This document shows positions 15,101-26,488 of a DNA stretch of 64,000 bases, piece after piece; the first letter of the stretch is position 1, and each line of letters begins with the position of its first letter. The notes under the pieces are model-generated. The model worked only from the letters and a program-made list of their open reading frames with translations. It searched no databases and was not told the DNA's origin. Origin of the DNA: Phorcus lineatus (Eukaryota; Mollusca; Gastropoda; Trochida; Trochidae); contig OV121088.1 of the NCBI GenBank assembly GCA_921293015.1, positions 17,335,645-17,399,644 on the forward strand, written 5' to 3'. A program made the position numbers and the translations under genes.

Positions 15101-18100
15101 ATCACGAAAGTTGCCATGGGTCATTTCAGTCGATCTTTAATAATTCAGCAACGGTATAAGATAACAAATCTATGAAATCATGGCAACTCAAGCCCCTATG
15201 TAACGTACATATTCATCTACAACAATATTGAAAACTCAAGATAAATATTGGTTGAATTTGACAATGAGGAAGTCCCTAACTGTGAACACAATCAGTTTCC
15301 TCCATTCTCAAGCTATCACATAACAGATGGAACAGTGGTCTCAATGTCACTTTACATCCTCTTATGTGACATCTGTGTGGAAACTCTTGACTCCTGCATG
15401 AAATTTAGATAAGCACTTGAATATATTGTAAAGCCCTTATCCTAATACTAGAGCACATGCTGCCTTGATGAGAAATTGATATTGCATCCAAATAAAAAAG
15501 CTGAGGCGCTCAAAGCTAATAAAACTTAAGTAGGAGAGAGGATAGGTTGTGTTCTTACTGATATATTGGGAACAGAATCTGCATTGTTCTAGTTATGGAA
15601 AGAATAAAAGGGAACTACTTTTCCAGCATATTTGTCAGGATTGACAACGGTTGAGATTAACATGATATTTTGACTGTATTTACTCACCGCCAATTTTGAA
15701 CCATCTACACCGTTTTTCTTGAAGGAATCTTTGAATTCATTCAGACCATTCTGAAAAAAAAGGATTCTGATTTAACAATCTGCACTTTTTTCATTCAAAC
15801 AAAACTGAACTTATTCATATAACCTATGAAGGATATAAACATGATGATTAGGAAGATATAATCATAGGTGAGGTGAAATGGGGTTTTAACGCCGCTTTCA
15901 AGAGTATTTCACTTATATCTCGGCTGCTAGTATTATTGCATGGAGAAAGCCTGCAACACAATTGTATTGCGGTGAAACCTGCGAGCATTGGCTGGAACTA
16001 GCAAACCACAGGTGGTACTGCACTGAAATTCATTGTAGAATTGCACCCAAACCTTACTGCATGTAGAACAGTTCTCTACTGCAGACAAAGTTGTCGAGCC
16101 CCTGGCGGGATTCGAACCACAGACCTCTTGAACCGAAGCAGAACGTGTTAACCACTGCGCTATCCAGCCCGCACATAACATTTGCATGTTATTACACTGA
16201 TAATAACAGAAGTTATACTGATACATATATATTGAAGAAGTATTAAAACTTGATAAATAGGAGGCAATAATAACAATAACGATGACGGTGTTGTTGTTGT
16301 TGTTGCTACTATTACAGAAACTATATTGCTGCATAAACAGGAAAAACTTTGTATTTTTTCATGACAGTTTAGAGTAAGAAGATGCTGAAAGTTTTGTATA
16401 TTGAGAGATATATATTACTCTTTCAAGGTGTACAAAGACAAGATAATCTTTTATACACAAGGTAAATTCTGAGATAACATACATTCCCATTTCAAATAAA
16501 TTTCTAGACAACATATATTCCTCTTTCTACACGATTATTTGTATCTTAGGGTATAGAACATTTATTTGTATTTTAATGTATATTTCGAGAGAACACTTAA
16601 TTGTATTTTAACGTATATTTCAAGTCAACATATGTTCCTCTTTTTAGGTCATGAAAACATTTATTCCAATTTTTAAGGTATTTTTGGAGACAAGATAGAT
16701 TTCTCTTTCAAGGTATATTTTCCTATCATGAGATTAAGACAGGGAAAGATGATATTTCCTCATCCTATAACAGAGGGTCTGATAACATTGTCATGATTAC
16801 ACCGACTTAACTTCACATAACACTTAAAGGCACTATATCACGTTTTTTTTCTGCTCAGAATAGCGGTTTATAAGGTATATGAGGGCTTAGGCATTCACTA
16901 TAGCTTTCTAATGGTACAATGAAACACTTATGATTCTTTTTAATTGACCCACAATCAACACTGAAAATGTAGAGACGGCTGCTGTTGGATCAGAGATATA
17001 AAAGATCTATGGTCAGCTGTGCACAAAACGGGAAAGTTATGGACAGATGAAAATGGCTAACCTGGTAATGTGTACAGCTTTTGAATTTAACTAATATCTT
17101 GACTGAGAATAAAGGATGAAATATAGTTTATTTAAGTACTTTGTAAATTTACCGATTTGATAACATAGTATTAGCATTGTAATAGGATTAACAAAAACAG
17201 CTGCTGTTTCTGTTTTTTTCCATTTAAACAAAATCTAAATATTTTCCACATTCAAAACTTCTGGTCTTGTAAAAACAACTTTATAACCAAATACTTACAC
17301 ATTTTTTATACAGATTACCTGAGTGCCTATCGTTAGTGATATTAAGAGATTTGCAGTATGTGTACGTTTGTTGTGTTTATGAAATATTGGTGTGCACTAG
17401 TGCCTTTAAAGCCAAATTGAAAAAAATCACCATAATTTGGCAATTGGACAGTCATATTGTGTTGAGAGCAAAAAAGAAAAAAGAGTTGGCATCTCTTTGG
17501 TGTACTTCCTACTCGTCTCCGGTGACAGCTGATCTCCAGCTGATAGCTCTTTGTGTACATTGCTCAGCTATTTCACACTGTATATGTCAAATGACCTCAT
17601 TCTAACACTTGGATCATCCAGCTAGCGGCTTCCGGCAAGAATAACATACAAAATACTTGATTCAAGTACCAAAACAGATAGAAGTGAATATGTTTTGATA
17701 AAATGCTGATTGAACTGGTTTTCAGCTGATTATGTATATAGCATGTATATTTCACTCTCTATATACTTGACCTGTCAATAGGAATCACTTTCTAGGATTT
17801 GAAAAAATATTAACCTTTTAATATTCCATATATCTCCATAAAACAATTGGCTTTGTAGCTCACCAGGCTCTCAAAATTTATAGTCTGAGTTGGAAGACTA
17901 AATATGAAACTAGATCCGCAAAAGCAGAGCAGCCCCAAAACTGATGTTTCCGCTGACAATAAATGTGACCATGGCCAATGAATTGTCAGGGGGTTTTAAT
18001 GAATAACTGATAAATCTTCAAGATTTCCTTATCTCTTGACTTTGACCTTTGATATTCAAGGTCATACAATCTTTTATCAATTTCCATTGGGTATAACAAT

Positions 18101-21100
18101 CTTGTAATAATTAAAAGTGTCAATAGTTCAAAAGAGCATTTTTGCAAAACCATACTTCTGTTATTATTTCTTTATGACCTTGACATTTGACTGTCTGTAG
18201 CAAAAAACTTTTCAAATCTTGATATTTCTCCATACTTGATTTATAGCAAATAGGAGCCTGATCGCATGAAAACTTTTCAAGATATCATATTTACGAGGAT
18301 TTTTTTAATGATTTCATGACATTGACCTTTGACCTTGAATAGGACCATGGCAAAAGAATTAAAGGGGTTATAATCATGCAATGAATAGTTAATATGAGTT
18401 CTCAATACCTATTTCTTGTTTCAAGATTTGATTAAAAGGGTGAACATGGCCTTACCCCATATCTCATGACTTTGACCTTTGAAGGTCACATAATGATCTA
18501 TCACTTTGCATTAAATGCAACAATCATGAAATGATTAAGTGTTAATAGTAAAAATAAAGCATTTTTGCGAAACCATGCATACATCCAAATCTTGCAGTGA
18601 CCTTGACCTTTGACCAATTGTAGCAAAAACCATTCCAAATTTTTTACTTATTGTTGATAATATACCATATGAAATGAATTCCAAAACAATTTTCTCGGAT
18701 ATATGTAAGAAATTATGTATATGAATTCTGTAAATCTTAGTGGGATTAAAAGTTATATCTAAATACAATCTGCGGTGGCAGACAAAAAATTATAGCAGCC
18801 CTGACAAGGTTGGGGATGCTAATGATGTGTATTGATATGTAATGAACGGTAACCAAACATACCTTCATAATTTTCTATCTGAGAGCTCTTTAATCATAGG
18901 GAGGGATCTTCATGGGCATGTTTACAAATGACTAGTGACACATACACTTGACTAAATTTACTCATAAATCTTAAAAATATTTAATGTCCTCCTTAGTTAA
19001 ATGGCATTTTGCAGGAGAAATTGAAATGTGAAAAGTTAAGAGCAAACAGAGGACAACTTACTCTGCTATTCCATCTAGCTTCATACAGCTGAATCCAGAG
19101 AGATTGTTCACCAACTGTTGAATCTCAGTAAATCGTTATCTTTTTATCAGGTTTTCCTCATCTGTGCCCATATTGAAAGGAGATTACCGAATCATATCAA
19201 CGTTTCATTATTACATATGTTAGAGATTTATCACATATGCACTGAGTGTAACAAGTCAGCACTGTGAAAATATATATATTTCCTAGATTTACTAAGATCT
19301 TATCATGTTCGATAATAAGGTACTTGCTTTACTAAGACCTTATCATGGTTGATTCTGAGGGACTAGATTTACAAAGATCTTATCATGGTTGATTCTGAGG
19401 GACTAACGTTACTAAGACCTTATGGTTGATTCTGAGGGACTAGCTTTACAAAGATCTTATCATGGTTGATTCTTAGGGACTAGCTTTACTAAGATCTTAT
19501 GATTGATTCAGAGGTACTAGCTTTATTAAGATCTTATCATGGTTGATTCTGAGGGACTAGCTTTACTAAGATCTTATCATGGTTGATTCTTAGGGACTAG
19601 CTTTACTAAGATCTTATCATTGTTGATTCTGAAGAGGAAACAGAACATTATCGGTTATATTTCTGCTATGTTTCCATACCTCAACATTAACAATAACATG
19701 ATATTTCCATTTATAAGCACAGGTAGTTGAAAAAGAATTTGTGATTCTGCTGTAAGCCTGCTGAGCTATTGATAATGCCAGGGGTTCAGTAAATGATTCA
19801 GTCAGTTAACGTGCTGCAATTAACAGTGAGTTCCATAGAATTATTTCCTTAAATCAAATTTATAGTATCTAAAAAAAAATCAATTTTGTCTTCAGGCATA
19901 ATATTATGATAAGAGCTTAACAAACTTAACCCTTTGCCTGCCTGCACAAAGCAATCTTTACTAAGGTTAAGCTTAACACCCATTTTTTTTAACATCATAC
20001 TATGGCAACCTTAAGGAGTTACAACATCTCAGGCTTTTTGAAAGGTGGCCCAGGTCAAAAAAGGCTAATCAAGATTAGAAAGACCAATGTTCCTCTTCCC
20101 CTAAGTTATTTTACCCAGCTGTAAGTTGGGTACCAGGTAGCAGGTTTCTGAACTCTTAAACTTTCAGATTGCTTACTGCCTAAGGAGATGAAAGGACATA
20201 TGACATCATTTGTAACCCTTGTAACTAGAAATTCTTTCAGGATGTATATTGCTGTAGGATGTATTATGCCTTAATTAGGATGAGTCAATTGCTCAGGGAT
20301 GTATCATGTCTAAGGATGTATTATGCTCAGGGATGTATCATTATTAAGGATGTATCATGCTCAGGGATGTATCATGTTAAAGGATGTATCATGCTCAGGG
20401 ATGTATCATGTTTAAGGATGTATCATGCTCAGGGATGTATCATGTTTAAGGATGTATCATGCTCAGGGATGTATCATGTTTAAGGATGTATCATGCTCAG
20501 GGATGTATCATGTTTAAGGATGTATCATGCTCAGGAAATTGTATCATGTCTAAGGATGTATCATGCTCTGAGGTATGTATCACACCATAGGATGTATCAT
20601 GCCTTAGGATGTATCACGCCTTAGGATGTATCCCATGTATCATGCCTGAGGATGTATCAGGCTCAGGGTTGTATCATACTCAGGGATGTATGATGCCTGA
20701 GGATGTATCAAGCCTTATGATGTATGATGCCTCTGGATCCCTAAGGATGTATCATGCCTGAGGATGAATCAAGCTCAAGGTTGTATCATGCTCAATGATG
20801 TATTTAAATAATGTAAATAATAACCAATCAAGTAAATTATATTGAGAGTATTAATATTTCTAAGGGCTACAAATTTACTTGAGACCAAAATTCAAAACAA
20901 CTTGTATATAATTGCTTTGACATTATACAAGCTGCCATATGCACATTTACGATTTAGGTCTGGTAGGACATTATGCGGTAATGAATCTATGAAGTTCTAG
21001 GCAGATAGACGGTTCACAGGCTTATTGAGAGATCAGCATGCAAAGCGTTACTAATATTTCTGATGTTGATTTTTTGCTGATAAAAAGTAAATCATATATT

Positions 21101-21643
21101 CTCTACCTTCTACTTTCAATTTGAAGATCATGACTTTTATATGAATACAATGTAAAACATTGGGAAATAGAAATAGAAAGTTTATTATTAAATACTATTT
21201 TGATAAATGTTTTTGTAAATCAAATTGATTTTTATTATAAACATACACTTCATATGAAGCAATATATGATAAAAAAAAATGCAATAGTTTGCCAACAAAC
21301 AATTCATAAAAAGCAATATAAATACATACTTAAAACTTCATGATACAATTATTTGTTAATGAACTGAATAAAAAAGATAAACACCCTCATCCGTTATGAT
21401 ACTTTATATCAAATATTTCACACAAATTCAATGTTTACTGAGTCAACATTCACACACAAAAATGAGATAAACTGACATTCGGATCAGATGTATTTGTATA
21501 TAGAAACTTTAAATGACCTTAATATTGTTAATGAATAATTTAACACTCAAAACTTAAATCAATAACTTTACCTCGCCTAACCACCGTGTAGTGTCCGCCA
21601 CTGTCCAACGAACTAGAGTTTCATACGGGGGTAGAGACGCCAT
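108..21643 (-). CDS. SLP-76/LCP2-like SAM-domain adaptor (5' eight coding exons; 3' end off window)
   Basis: Eight exons join in frame on the minus strand: 21572-21643 (start ATG 21641-21643), 15688-15750, 12421-12476, 11334-11401, 10384-10544, 9599-9668, 1896-1967 and 108-268. All have AG acceptors and GT donors, and together give 241 residues without a stop. Residues about 10-65 (exons 1-3) form a SAM domain, with RWTVADTTRWLGE, then GVDGSKLA and KLTDTDIDAFNVKSAKKR matching its helices. A proline-rich part follows (PAPPPRPPRK, residues 77-86; VPPRPGGGKPKRPP and ERPPPRPPKP in exon 8), which are SH3-ligand-like. Between them is an acidic stretch with Tyr128, 135, 148, 162, 168 and 178. Tyr148-Glu-Asn has the YxN form bound by Grb2-type SH2 domains. 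This order (SAM, acidic tyrosines, prolines) is that of SLP-76/LCP2, a cytosolic scaffold downstream of Syk/Src-type kinases. The family's C-terminal SH2 domain would lie left of position 108 and is not seen, so the name is provisional. Confidence 0.8.
568..636 (-). repeat. tRNA-derived SINE head (remnant)
   Basis: Read on the minus strand this has an A-box-like AAGCTCAGTTGGAAGAGTG followed about 30 bases later by a B-box-like GGGTTTTACTCC. Stems are poor and the 3' end does not match a functional tRNA, so it is read as a SINE remnant. Confidence 0.45.
1682..1757 (-). repeat. tRNA-like SINE fragment
   Basis: On the minus strand an A-box-like TAGTGTAGTGGAAAGCATG is followed by a B-box-like GATTTCAAATCCT at tRNA spacing. 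The cloverleaf is imperfect. It sits in an intron region of the adaptor gene, just upstream of exon 7 in genomic coordinates. Confidence 0.35.
4195..5010. repeat. Degenerate ATGCAT(T)-rich tandem field
   Basis: Variants of ATATGCATTCAT recur irregularly on both strands for about 800 bases, with no fixed period. ORFs read through it contain only low-complexity residues. Confidence 0.6.
5820..5985. repeat. TGACCTTGA-repeat block
   Basis: TGACCTTGA units recur, with three in direct succession near 5953-5974. Related sequence occurs at 6300-6640, 18000-18800 and 58140-58720, so this is treated as interspersed repeat rather than a receptor-binding enhancer. Confidence 0.5.
6295..6640. mobile_element. 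Interspersed AGGTCACC repeat, two internal units
   Basis: Two related units of about 145 bases each carry GAGGTCAAGGTCACCAA, a CTGAGTCTTCCTCCATT block and AACACTCTAGGTGCT. They are followed by a tail containing ACGGACAGACGCCG and ATAGTCCCCCGTTT. Similar repeats are, from memory, very common in molluscan genomes. No coding capacity is seen. Confidence 0.55.
7885..8850. repeat. Degenerate CCTAA-rich, telomere-like block
   Basis: About 950 bases are dominated by variants of CCCTAACC and CCAAACCTAA on the plus strand, including ACCCTAACCCTAACT near 8000. Units are too divergent for a functional telomere. A short unrelated repeat tail at 8234-8293 is embedded in it. Confidence 0.6.
8234..8293 (+). 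mobile_element. Short interspersed element tail with (ACTC)n
   Basis: The segment GCTGAAATATTGCTCAAGC, then GGCGTTAAAC and an (ACTC)n run, looks like the 3' tail of a SINE-like element. I associate it from memory with gastropod genomes. Only the tail is present, inserted in the CCTAA-rich block. Confidence 0.45.
9720..9890 (-). mobile_element. tRNA-derived SINE
   Basis: The tRNA-like head is at 9821-9889 on the minus strand, with A box TAGCTCAGTTAGTTGAGCG and B box GGTTCAATTCC. It is followed by an unrelated body down to about 9720. It lies in the intron just upstream of the exon at 9599-9668. Confidence 0.55.
12477..15687 (-). other. Intron 2 of the adaptor gene
   Basis: It separates the two halves of the SAM domain. 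Apart from the repeat at 13226-13643 I see only AT-rich sequence. ORFs at 12882-13112 and elsewhere lack supporting features. Confidence 0.5.
13226..13643. mobile_element. Possible non-autonomous DNA element with imperfect inverted ends
   Basis: The left end (GGATGGGTATTGGT) and right end (ACCGATAATACCGCGCACCC) are roughly inverted. Internal palindromes such as ATCGCAATATATTGCGAT are typical of short hAT-like elements. No transposase is seen and target-site duplications are unclear. Confidence 0.35.
15905..16172 (-). mobile_element. tRNA-derived SINE
   Basis: On the minus strand the head at 16094-16172 has A box TAGCGCAGTGGTTAA and B box GGTTCGAATCCCGCC at correct spacing. A body of about 190 bases follows down to about 15905. 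The lack of an intact acceptor stem and the attached body argue against a functional tRNA gene. A chance ORF of 133 codons covers it. Confidence 0.65.
16828..17405. mobile_element. TTAA-flanked MITE with AGGCACTA ends
   Basis: The left end AGGCACTA and right end TAGTGCCT are perfect inverted repeats, and TTAA lies directly outside each end (16824-16827, 17406-17409). The 578-bp interior is non-coding. TTAA duplication is known for the piggyBac and Kolobok superfamilies; which applies is unknown. Confidence 0.55.
17985..18830. mobile_element. TGACCTTTGACC interspersed repeat (two related copies)
   Basis: Blocks of TTGACCTTTGA with neighbouring phrases (CATGAAATGATTAAGTGTTAATAG, split here as a motif near 18525; an earlier cognate near 18100) occur twice within the segment. 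It ends near GCGGTGGCAGAC. It is non-coding. Confidence 0.45.
19283..19632. repeat. About 40-bp tandem repeat, roughly nine copies
   Basis: The unit contains GGGACTAGCTTTACTAAG followed by ATCTTATCATGGTTGATTC. Copies differ by a few bases and one or two are shortened. It lies in intron 1 of the adaptor gene. Confidence 0.85.
20238..20800. repeat. 17/34-bp minisatellite
   Basis: Alternating AGGGATGTATCATGTTTA and AGGATGTATCATGCTC units form a higher-order 34-bp period. The centre (about 20290-20540) is regular, and the right flank decays into variants ending in GCC. The 74-codon ORF here is only the repeat. Confidence 0.85.
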
Positions 21644-23365
21644 TTTGACATAGACACTTATCTAAATGTTAAAACGTGCAGTAGAATATGACAATACAAG
21701 TGATTTAACTTCCTGGTTGTAAAACGAGTATTTGAGTTACCTCCCTTGGTATTTGTAAATGCATGTCTTTGTAAATGTGAACAGCATAGAATTTCAACTT
21801 AGCCGGTATGAACAGGTTGGCAATAGATATTTTTTTATGTGTATGCATTTGGAAATCTGTATATCAAAACGTTGCCTGTATATCTAACCTATAGCATATC
21901 ATATATAGGCCTTTAAATGAACTAGTAGGGCCTGCTATATTATAGGGCCTATTCTGAATGCGTCTTATCTTATAGATGGTAGTTAGGTAATAGATTCTCA
22001 CTCAGGTCATTTGCGGATACATTTCATTTTATTAAAATTTGAAAAGGAACCATGGAAGTGTTGGCAACAATCAAGACGTGTTTTTCAAGTGATCGATGTC
22101 ATGCGTCTAAGAGTTCAAATATTATTTTTAAAAATCAAAAATAACTTTCATTCCATTTTTAAAAGTCAGTAACATGGTTTTATCAAAAGCATACTGAATT
22201 CTTAAACAAATATTTTCAATGACATATCTCACAAAAAGTAAAGATTGATCATAAACTGAACATTCGTTATTAGAATGATTTTTATTTGGAAAATAATAGA
22301 CAGGCTATAGATTGATGTTAGTTAACCTGTATACTTGCCAGTAATTTTGTTGAAACGTTTATAAAAAAAAATAGAAATGTATATAGACATAAACACAGAC
22401 ATGATATAACTATTTATGAATTATTATAGATAACAAAATAGGACATAAGCATATTCTAGCCTACCTAGCAAATAGGTAGTGTCAGTCCATATGCAATTTA
22501 ATCATCACAAACGTGCTTTTTATAGAAAAGTCTAAAACGAAATTCTATACAGTATCATAATCCTACAACTAATAATGACTTATCAAAATACACTTCCATT
22601 TAGAATACATATACTTCATCCACTAAAACGTTGTGAATACAACTCACCTTCGAAGCTTCGATTCATGGTATCAAAGCAACCCGGAAGAAAATTGCACCTC
22701 CGTTCCTTGCGCGGAGTCCTACATACATAGAAACCCTTGTGTGTACTGTACTGTACATACCGTATTTGTGCTATATAGATGTTATCTCAAATATTCTGGG
22801 TTTAGTAGAGAGGAGCGTAGTTGTATATAATTCTAAGACGAACAGGTAAGTCTCGGCTTTCGGCCCAATCTTGTTTGTATCACCCTAATTCATTTTCATT
22901 ACAATTTCACGAATGAAAAAAATAATTCAAGCCGACCATTGCTAAGTTCGTTTGGATATTAATGTAGCGAAACTTAATCAATTTTCAAAACAGTTTCATA
23001 AATATTGGAAAGGAGACAACGACAAAGGATTACAAAGTTAGGCTAATATTGACTTCATTATTGATATTGATAATTCGTCAACCTAGTACCTGTCAACAAA
23101 AAATTATACGGTATATTCATTTGAGAACTTTTCTAAAAACTGATAAGGAAATGAGGTCACTGCAGCAAAAATTAAATTCAGAATATTAAAAATGATAAAA
23201 AAGAGACTTTGCTAAAGAAACGATGCCAGGAATATCTACTTTTTCAGTTGTTATTGCCAATATATCCAATTCGCAATTTTGTGATTAACGTAATATAGCA
23301 AATTAAATCAAACTAAAATAGTAAAAATTCAAAGTATAGAGATTCGGGACTGACTGTGAGATGAA

Positions 23366-23468
23366 TACTAAGATGCAATCTCATTGAAATCAGCCTTGAA
23401 AAGGCAAGAAACGCAGCGAGGTACGAGCGATTAGTTTCGGGCTGATTTCAATGAGATTTACTAAGATG
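23366..23468. mobile_element. Small foldback element with flanking 10-bp direct repeats
   Basis: Perfect 19-bp inverted arms (23377-23395, AATCTCATTGAAATCAGCC; 23440-23458) enclose 44 bases. TACTAAGATG occurs directly on both sides (23366-23375 and 23459-23468), like a target-site duplication. A half copy of the arm occurs near 34618. Confidence 0.55.
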
Positions 23469-23811
23469 AATCCAAACGGATATAAGGCTAGCGATATGAA
23501 ATGGATTCCACGTAAACGTAATTTAAGATCACACACCATACAAAGTATCTGATCCGTATCATGCCATTATAGGTTCAGTACCACGACGTACGGGGTTCTT
23601 GTGGAAAGAAAATTTGTGGAAAGAAAATTTAACCAGTAATGGCCATTTGGGCATCTTTGCCATCTTTTTCAAATTTATAACACCACAATTCTAAAATAGA
23701 CATTGTCTTAAATATGCAACTGTTGTACTTTAAAACCACAGGAACTCGATAGCGTAAGGAAAATGGGAGTGAAAAAAATCACCACTCTCTCTAGAGTGCT
23801 ATATGGAAAGG

Positions 23812-23975
23812 GTAGTCTTTTCAACTAGCTTTTATAGAGGGTGTAGATTTTAAACCTATCTTTTATAGAGGGTGACTATTAACCCACCTTTTACAGAGAG
23901 TGTACATTTTTTCACCTATCTTTTATTGAGTGTGTAGATTTTTACACCTAACTTTTATAAAGGCTGCATATTTCA
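23812..23975. repeat. Short tandem repeat, about 40-bp unit
   Basis: Four to five diverged copies of CTTTTATAGAGGGTGTAGAT-type units occur in succession in the intergenic region. Confidence 0.6.
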
Positions 23976-25379
23976 CCAGCCTGTGTATTACTGACGGTAT
24001 CAAGTTCCTGTGAGAAAACGCTGCAGTATTTCTAGTGTAAGGGCGTAGTTTTACGAAGTAGTGAGTGAACTGAAGTAACACTGAAGTAACACTGGTTTGT
24101 TCATACGTGCCTTAGAAAAACCTCGACTAAACGTTTCGAAGTAGGATTTCAAAGTGATTTCTAGAAAACGTAACGATTTATATTTCCTTGATCCAAGCCA
24201 CGACAAATTTATTGGAGTGGACGGTAGAAATTCAGAAAAAAACCCATCTTACCTATGTACGTAGGCAAACATAATGTAGTGTTTTCTTTCTTAAATACAT
24301 GTCGCAAACCCGTTTCTATATATTCGTGGTCGAGTTTTTCGGATTGATTTATCAAGTGTACCCCTCTACGATGTGTTGAGGCTAAGGTTGTATTGGAGGA
24401 TATCACGTATATCTAGTAGAACGTGTCGGATTTTCTTAAAAATGACTCATCTTTATTCTTCAAAAGGCTATGTTGTTCCAAAAATTTCATGATTCAATCT
24501 TAGTATATATTTACAATTAGATGCCATTTTTACTTTCTTTACGGTTAGCTCTCGGGCGTGCATAGTGTCTGTTGAAAATGAACAGCGATAAATGTAGTCA
24601 TTTTTAAACGATTTAAATGCGGTCAGCTAGATCTACCTTGACACACATAAATCATATATAATGTCCTTCTTATGGATATTTCTTTACAATTATTATTTCG
24701 AGAAAGACTATTAAATAAAAATAGGACAGAACACAGCCTTGAGTGATATTAAAAACTTGACAAAGTGCGTTAGACTTGACAAATCCTCGCTTTTGATATC
24801 TTTGTCATTTTCGAGATACTGGATTCAATAAGATTACATCATGCTTACAAGCGTGAACGTTTTGGTTGAATTATGACAAGAAATATGAAAGCACAAGAAA
24901 TAGAGACATTAACATGCAGATTTGATGTGAAATGTTGCTGAAATGTAGTATAGTGTTATGCAAGAGGTTAGGAATAGATCATAAGTGGACTCCAGTCTGA
25001 GATGGTCCTACGTCACTTGTACTTTATAGATTGTTACACATTCTTCGGATATTCACTTCCGGATTGTCATTCACCTTTACAACGACTGTAAGCCAGTCTA
25101 TTGTGATTTATAACGCTCGATAAGGGCCCTTAATTCAAATCAACATTATTTCTTATCTGTAAATAAATAAAAAAAACAAAAAACAGGTAGATTTTTATCT
25201 GCTAATCTACAGTCATTCTGGGGTTGCCATTTACCCATGGATCTAGACGTATTCGTATGTGGATGCCGACTTAAAATACTTCAACCCAACAACAATTTAT
25301 TTGCAGCAAACAAATACATTTCTACGGGAGCTCATATAGTTCAAAGTTTAACATCGGGCTATAATCGTGTAAGGCCTGG

Positions 25380-25480
25380 GGATCTTTGTGCAAATCGGCA
25401 CTGACCGGGGGAATGCACTACAGTGGGTTTCAATTCCGCATTGAGATGTTGTGGGTTCGAATCTCAACGGGCTAGACAAC
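25380..25480 (+). repeat. Possible SINE fragment
   Basis: A B-box-like GGGTTCGAATCTC lies at 25453-25465, but no convincing A box is seen. Low confidence. Confidence 0.25.
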
Positions 25481-25581
25481 TTCATGCAGAAAAGTAAAAT
25501 GTCAAATTGCATCTGATTTCTTCTCTGTGGTTTACTCCTACCGATACACATACTCGCAGGTTTAACAGCCTCTGTGCTTAA

Positions 25582-26488
25582 AGAGCCACCCCGTGAGTTG
25601 TTTGAGTCATATATGCCAAACGGTGTAATTTGATCGCGAAGTATCGACTTTTACTAAAAAGAAACATTTTAAAGCTTGTTTTTTTACAGTGACAATATGA
25701 AGGTAGAACGTCGCAATTATGATCGAAAACCGGACAGTGGCGCGCGTCAAATTGTCAAACGTAATTTTGGAGACTTGTCTAAACAGCCAGGAGGGCAGTT
25801 AGGAGTTGATAGTGTTTGTTAGGTCATATAACTAACAGTCTGATTAAAATCGACCGTGTTCCGAGGAATAAAAGTTTCAAAATATTGAGTCTATCGAGAT
25901 TCTAACTCTATTTGTCTAGGCTATCCTCTCCACTAGGTCTGACCCCACCCTACTGTAGCGCACGTTCTTGCGTAAACTAAGCTAACCAATCACAATGCGT
26001 GCGGCAAAAGCATTCGGTGTCAGTAGCTAGGGGCAAGTAACTCCCAATTACCATTCGTCAACCTTGATCGCCGCAATCTTTATTTTAAACATGATGTGAT
26101 TGGTTCGCTATTTACTAGGTTTTGTCTGCGCTAAACTGGTGTCGGCACGTGCGAGCAGTGAGTCTGCCTTCAGACCGATGTGGAGAGGATAACCTAGACA
26201 GATAGAGTTCGAATCTCGATAGACTCAATATTTTGAAACTTTTATTCCTCGGAACACGATCGATTATAATCAGACTGTATAACTAATATCCATGTATACT
26301 GGACGTGATATCTACACCTCTGTGCCTTTATAAGGATGTTTTTAGATTTTCATGGAAAACCAGTATTTGTCATATATATGTCTTTAGGACATGAAAAGTT
26401 AAGATGTTTTGATTTTATATCACCAAATATGACATTTAAGTTCGTATCAAAGGTAAATAATATGTTATGAAAATCACGGATAGGCTCT
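25582..26488 (+). mobile_element. TTAA-flanked MITE (AGAGCCAC family), split by another MITE
   Basis: The ends AGAGCCACC and GGCTCT are inverted, with TTAA immediately outside both (25578-25581, 26489-26492). Removing the insertion at 25836-26277 leaves a sequence closely matching the reverse complement of the uninterrupted copy at 43233-43714. It is non-coding. Confidence 0.75.
25836..26277. mobile_element. MITE with about 100-bp terminal inverted repeats and 9-bp target duplication
   Basis: The first 100 bases, from CAGTCTGATTAAAATCGACC, recur inverted at the right end with only a few mismatches. TATAACTAA flanks both sides (25827-25835 and 26278-26286). The related host repeat near 43445 carries the empty site as a single TATAACTAG. 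Long inverted ends with a 9-bp duplication resemble Mutator-like MITEs; an 8-bp hAT reading is possible. Confidence 0.8.

Larger units (their letters stand above)
15751..21571 (-). other. Intron 1 of the adaptor gene
   Basis: This 5.8-kb intron splits the SAM domain. It contains a SINE, a TTAA-flanked MITE, a TGACCTTTGACC repeat and two tandem arrays, each listed separately. Exon 1 joins directly to exon 2 in phase 0, so no further coding exon is needed here. Confidence 0.55.

Noticed and set aside
16094-16172. Possible functional tRNA gene
   Set aside because: Box A and B are good, but there is no convincing acceptor stem and a SINE body is attached.
19062-19130. Candidate minus-strand exon ending in GTAAGT between adaptor exons 1 and 2
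   Set aside because: Exons 1 and 2 already join in phase 0 to give a continuous SAM domain, and the candidate adds no matching sequence.
20259-20483. 74-codon ORF on the plus strand
   Set aside because: It is only the 17/34-bp minisatellite read in one frame.
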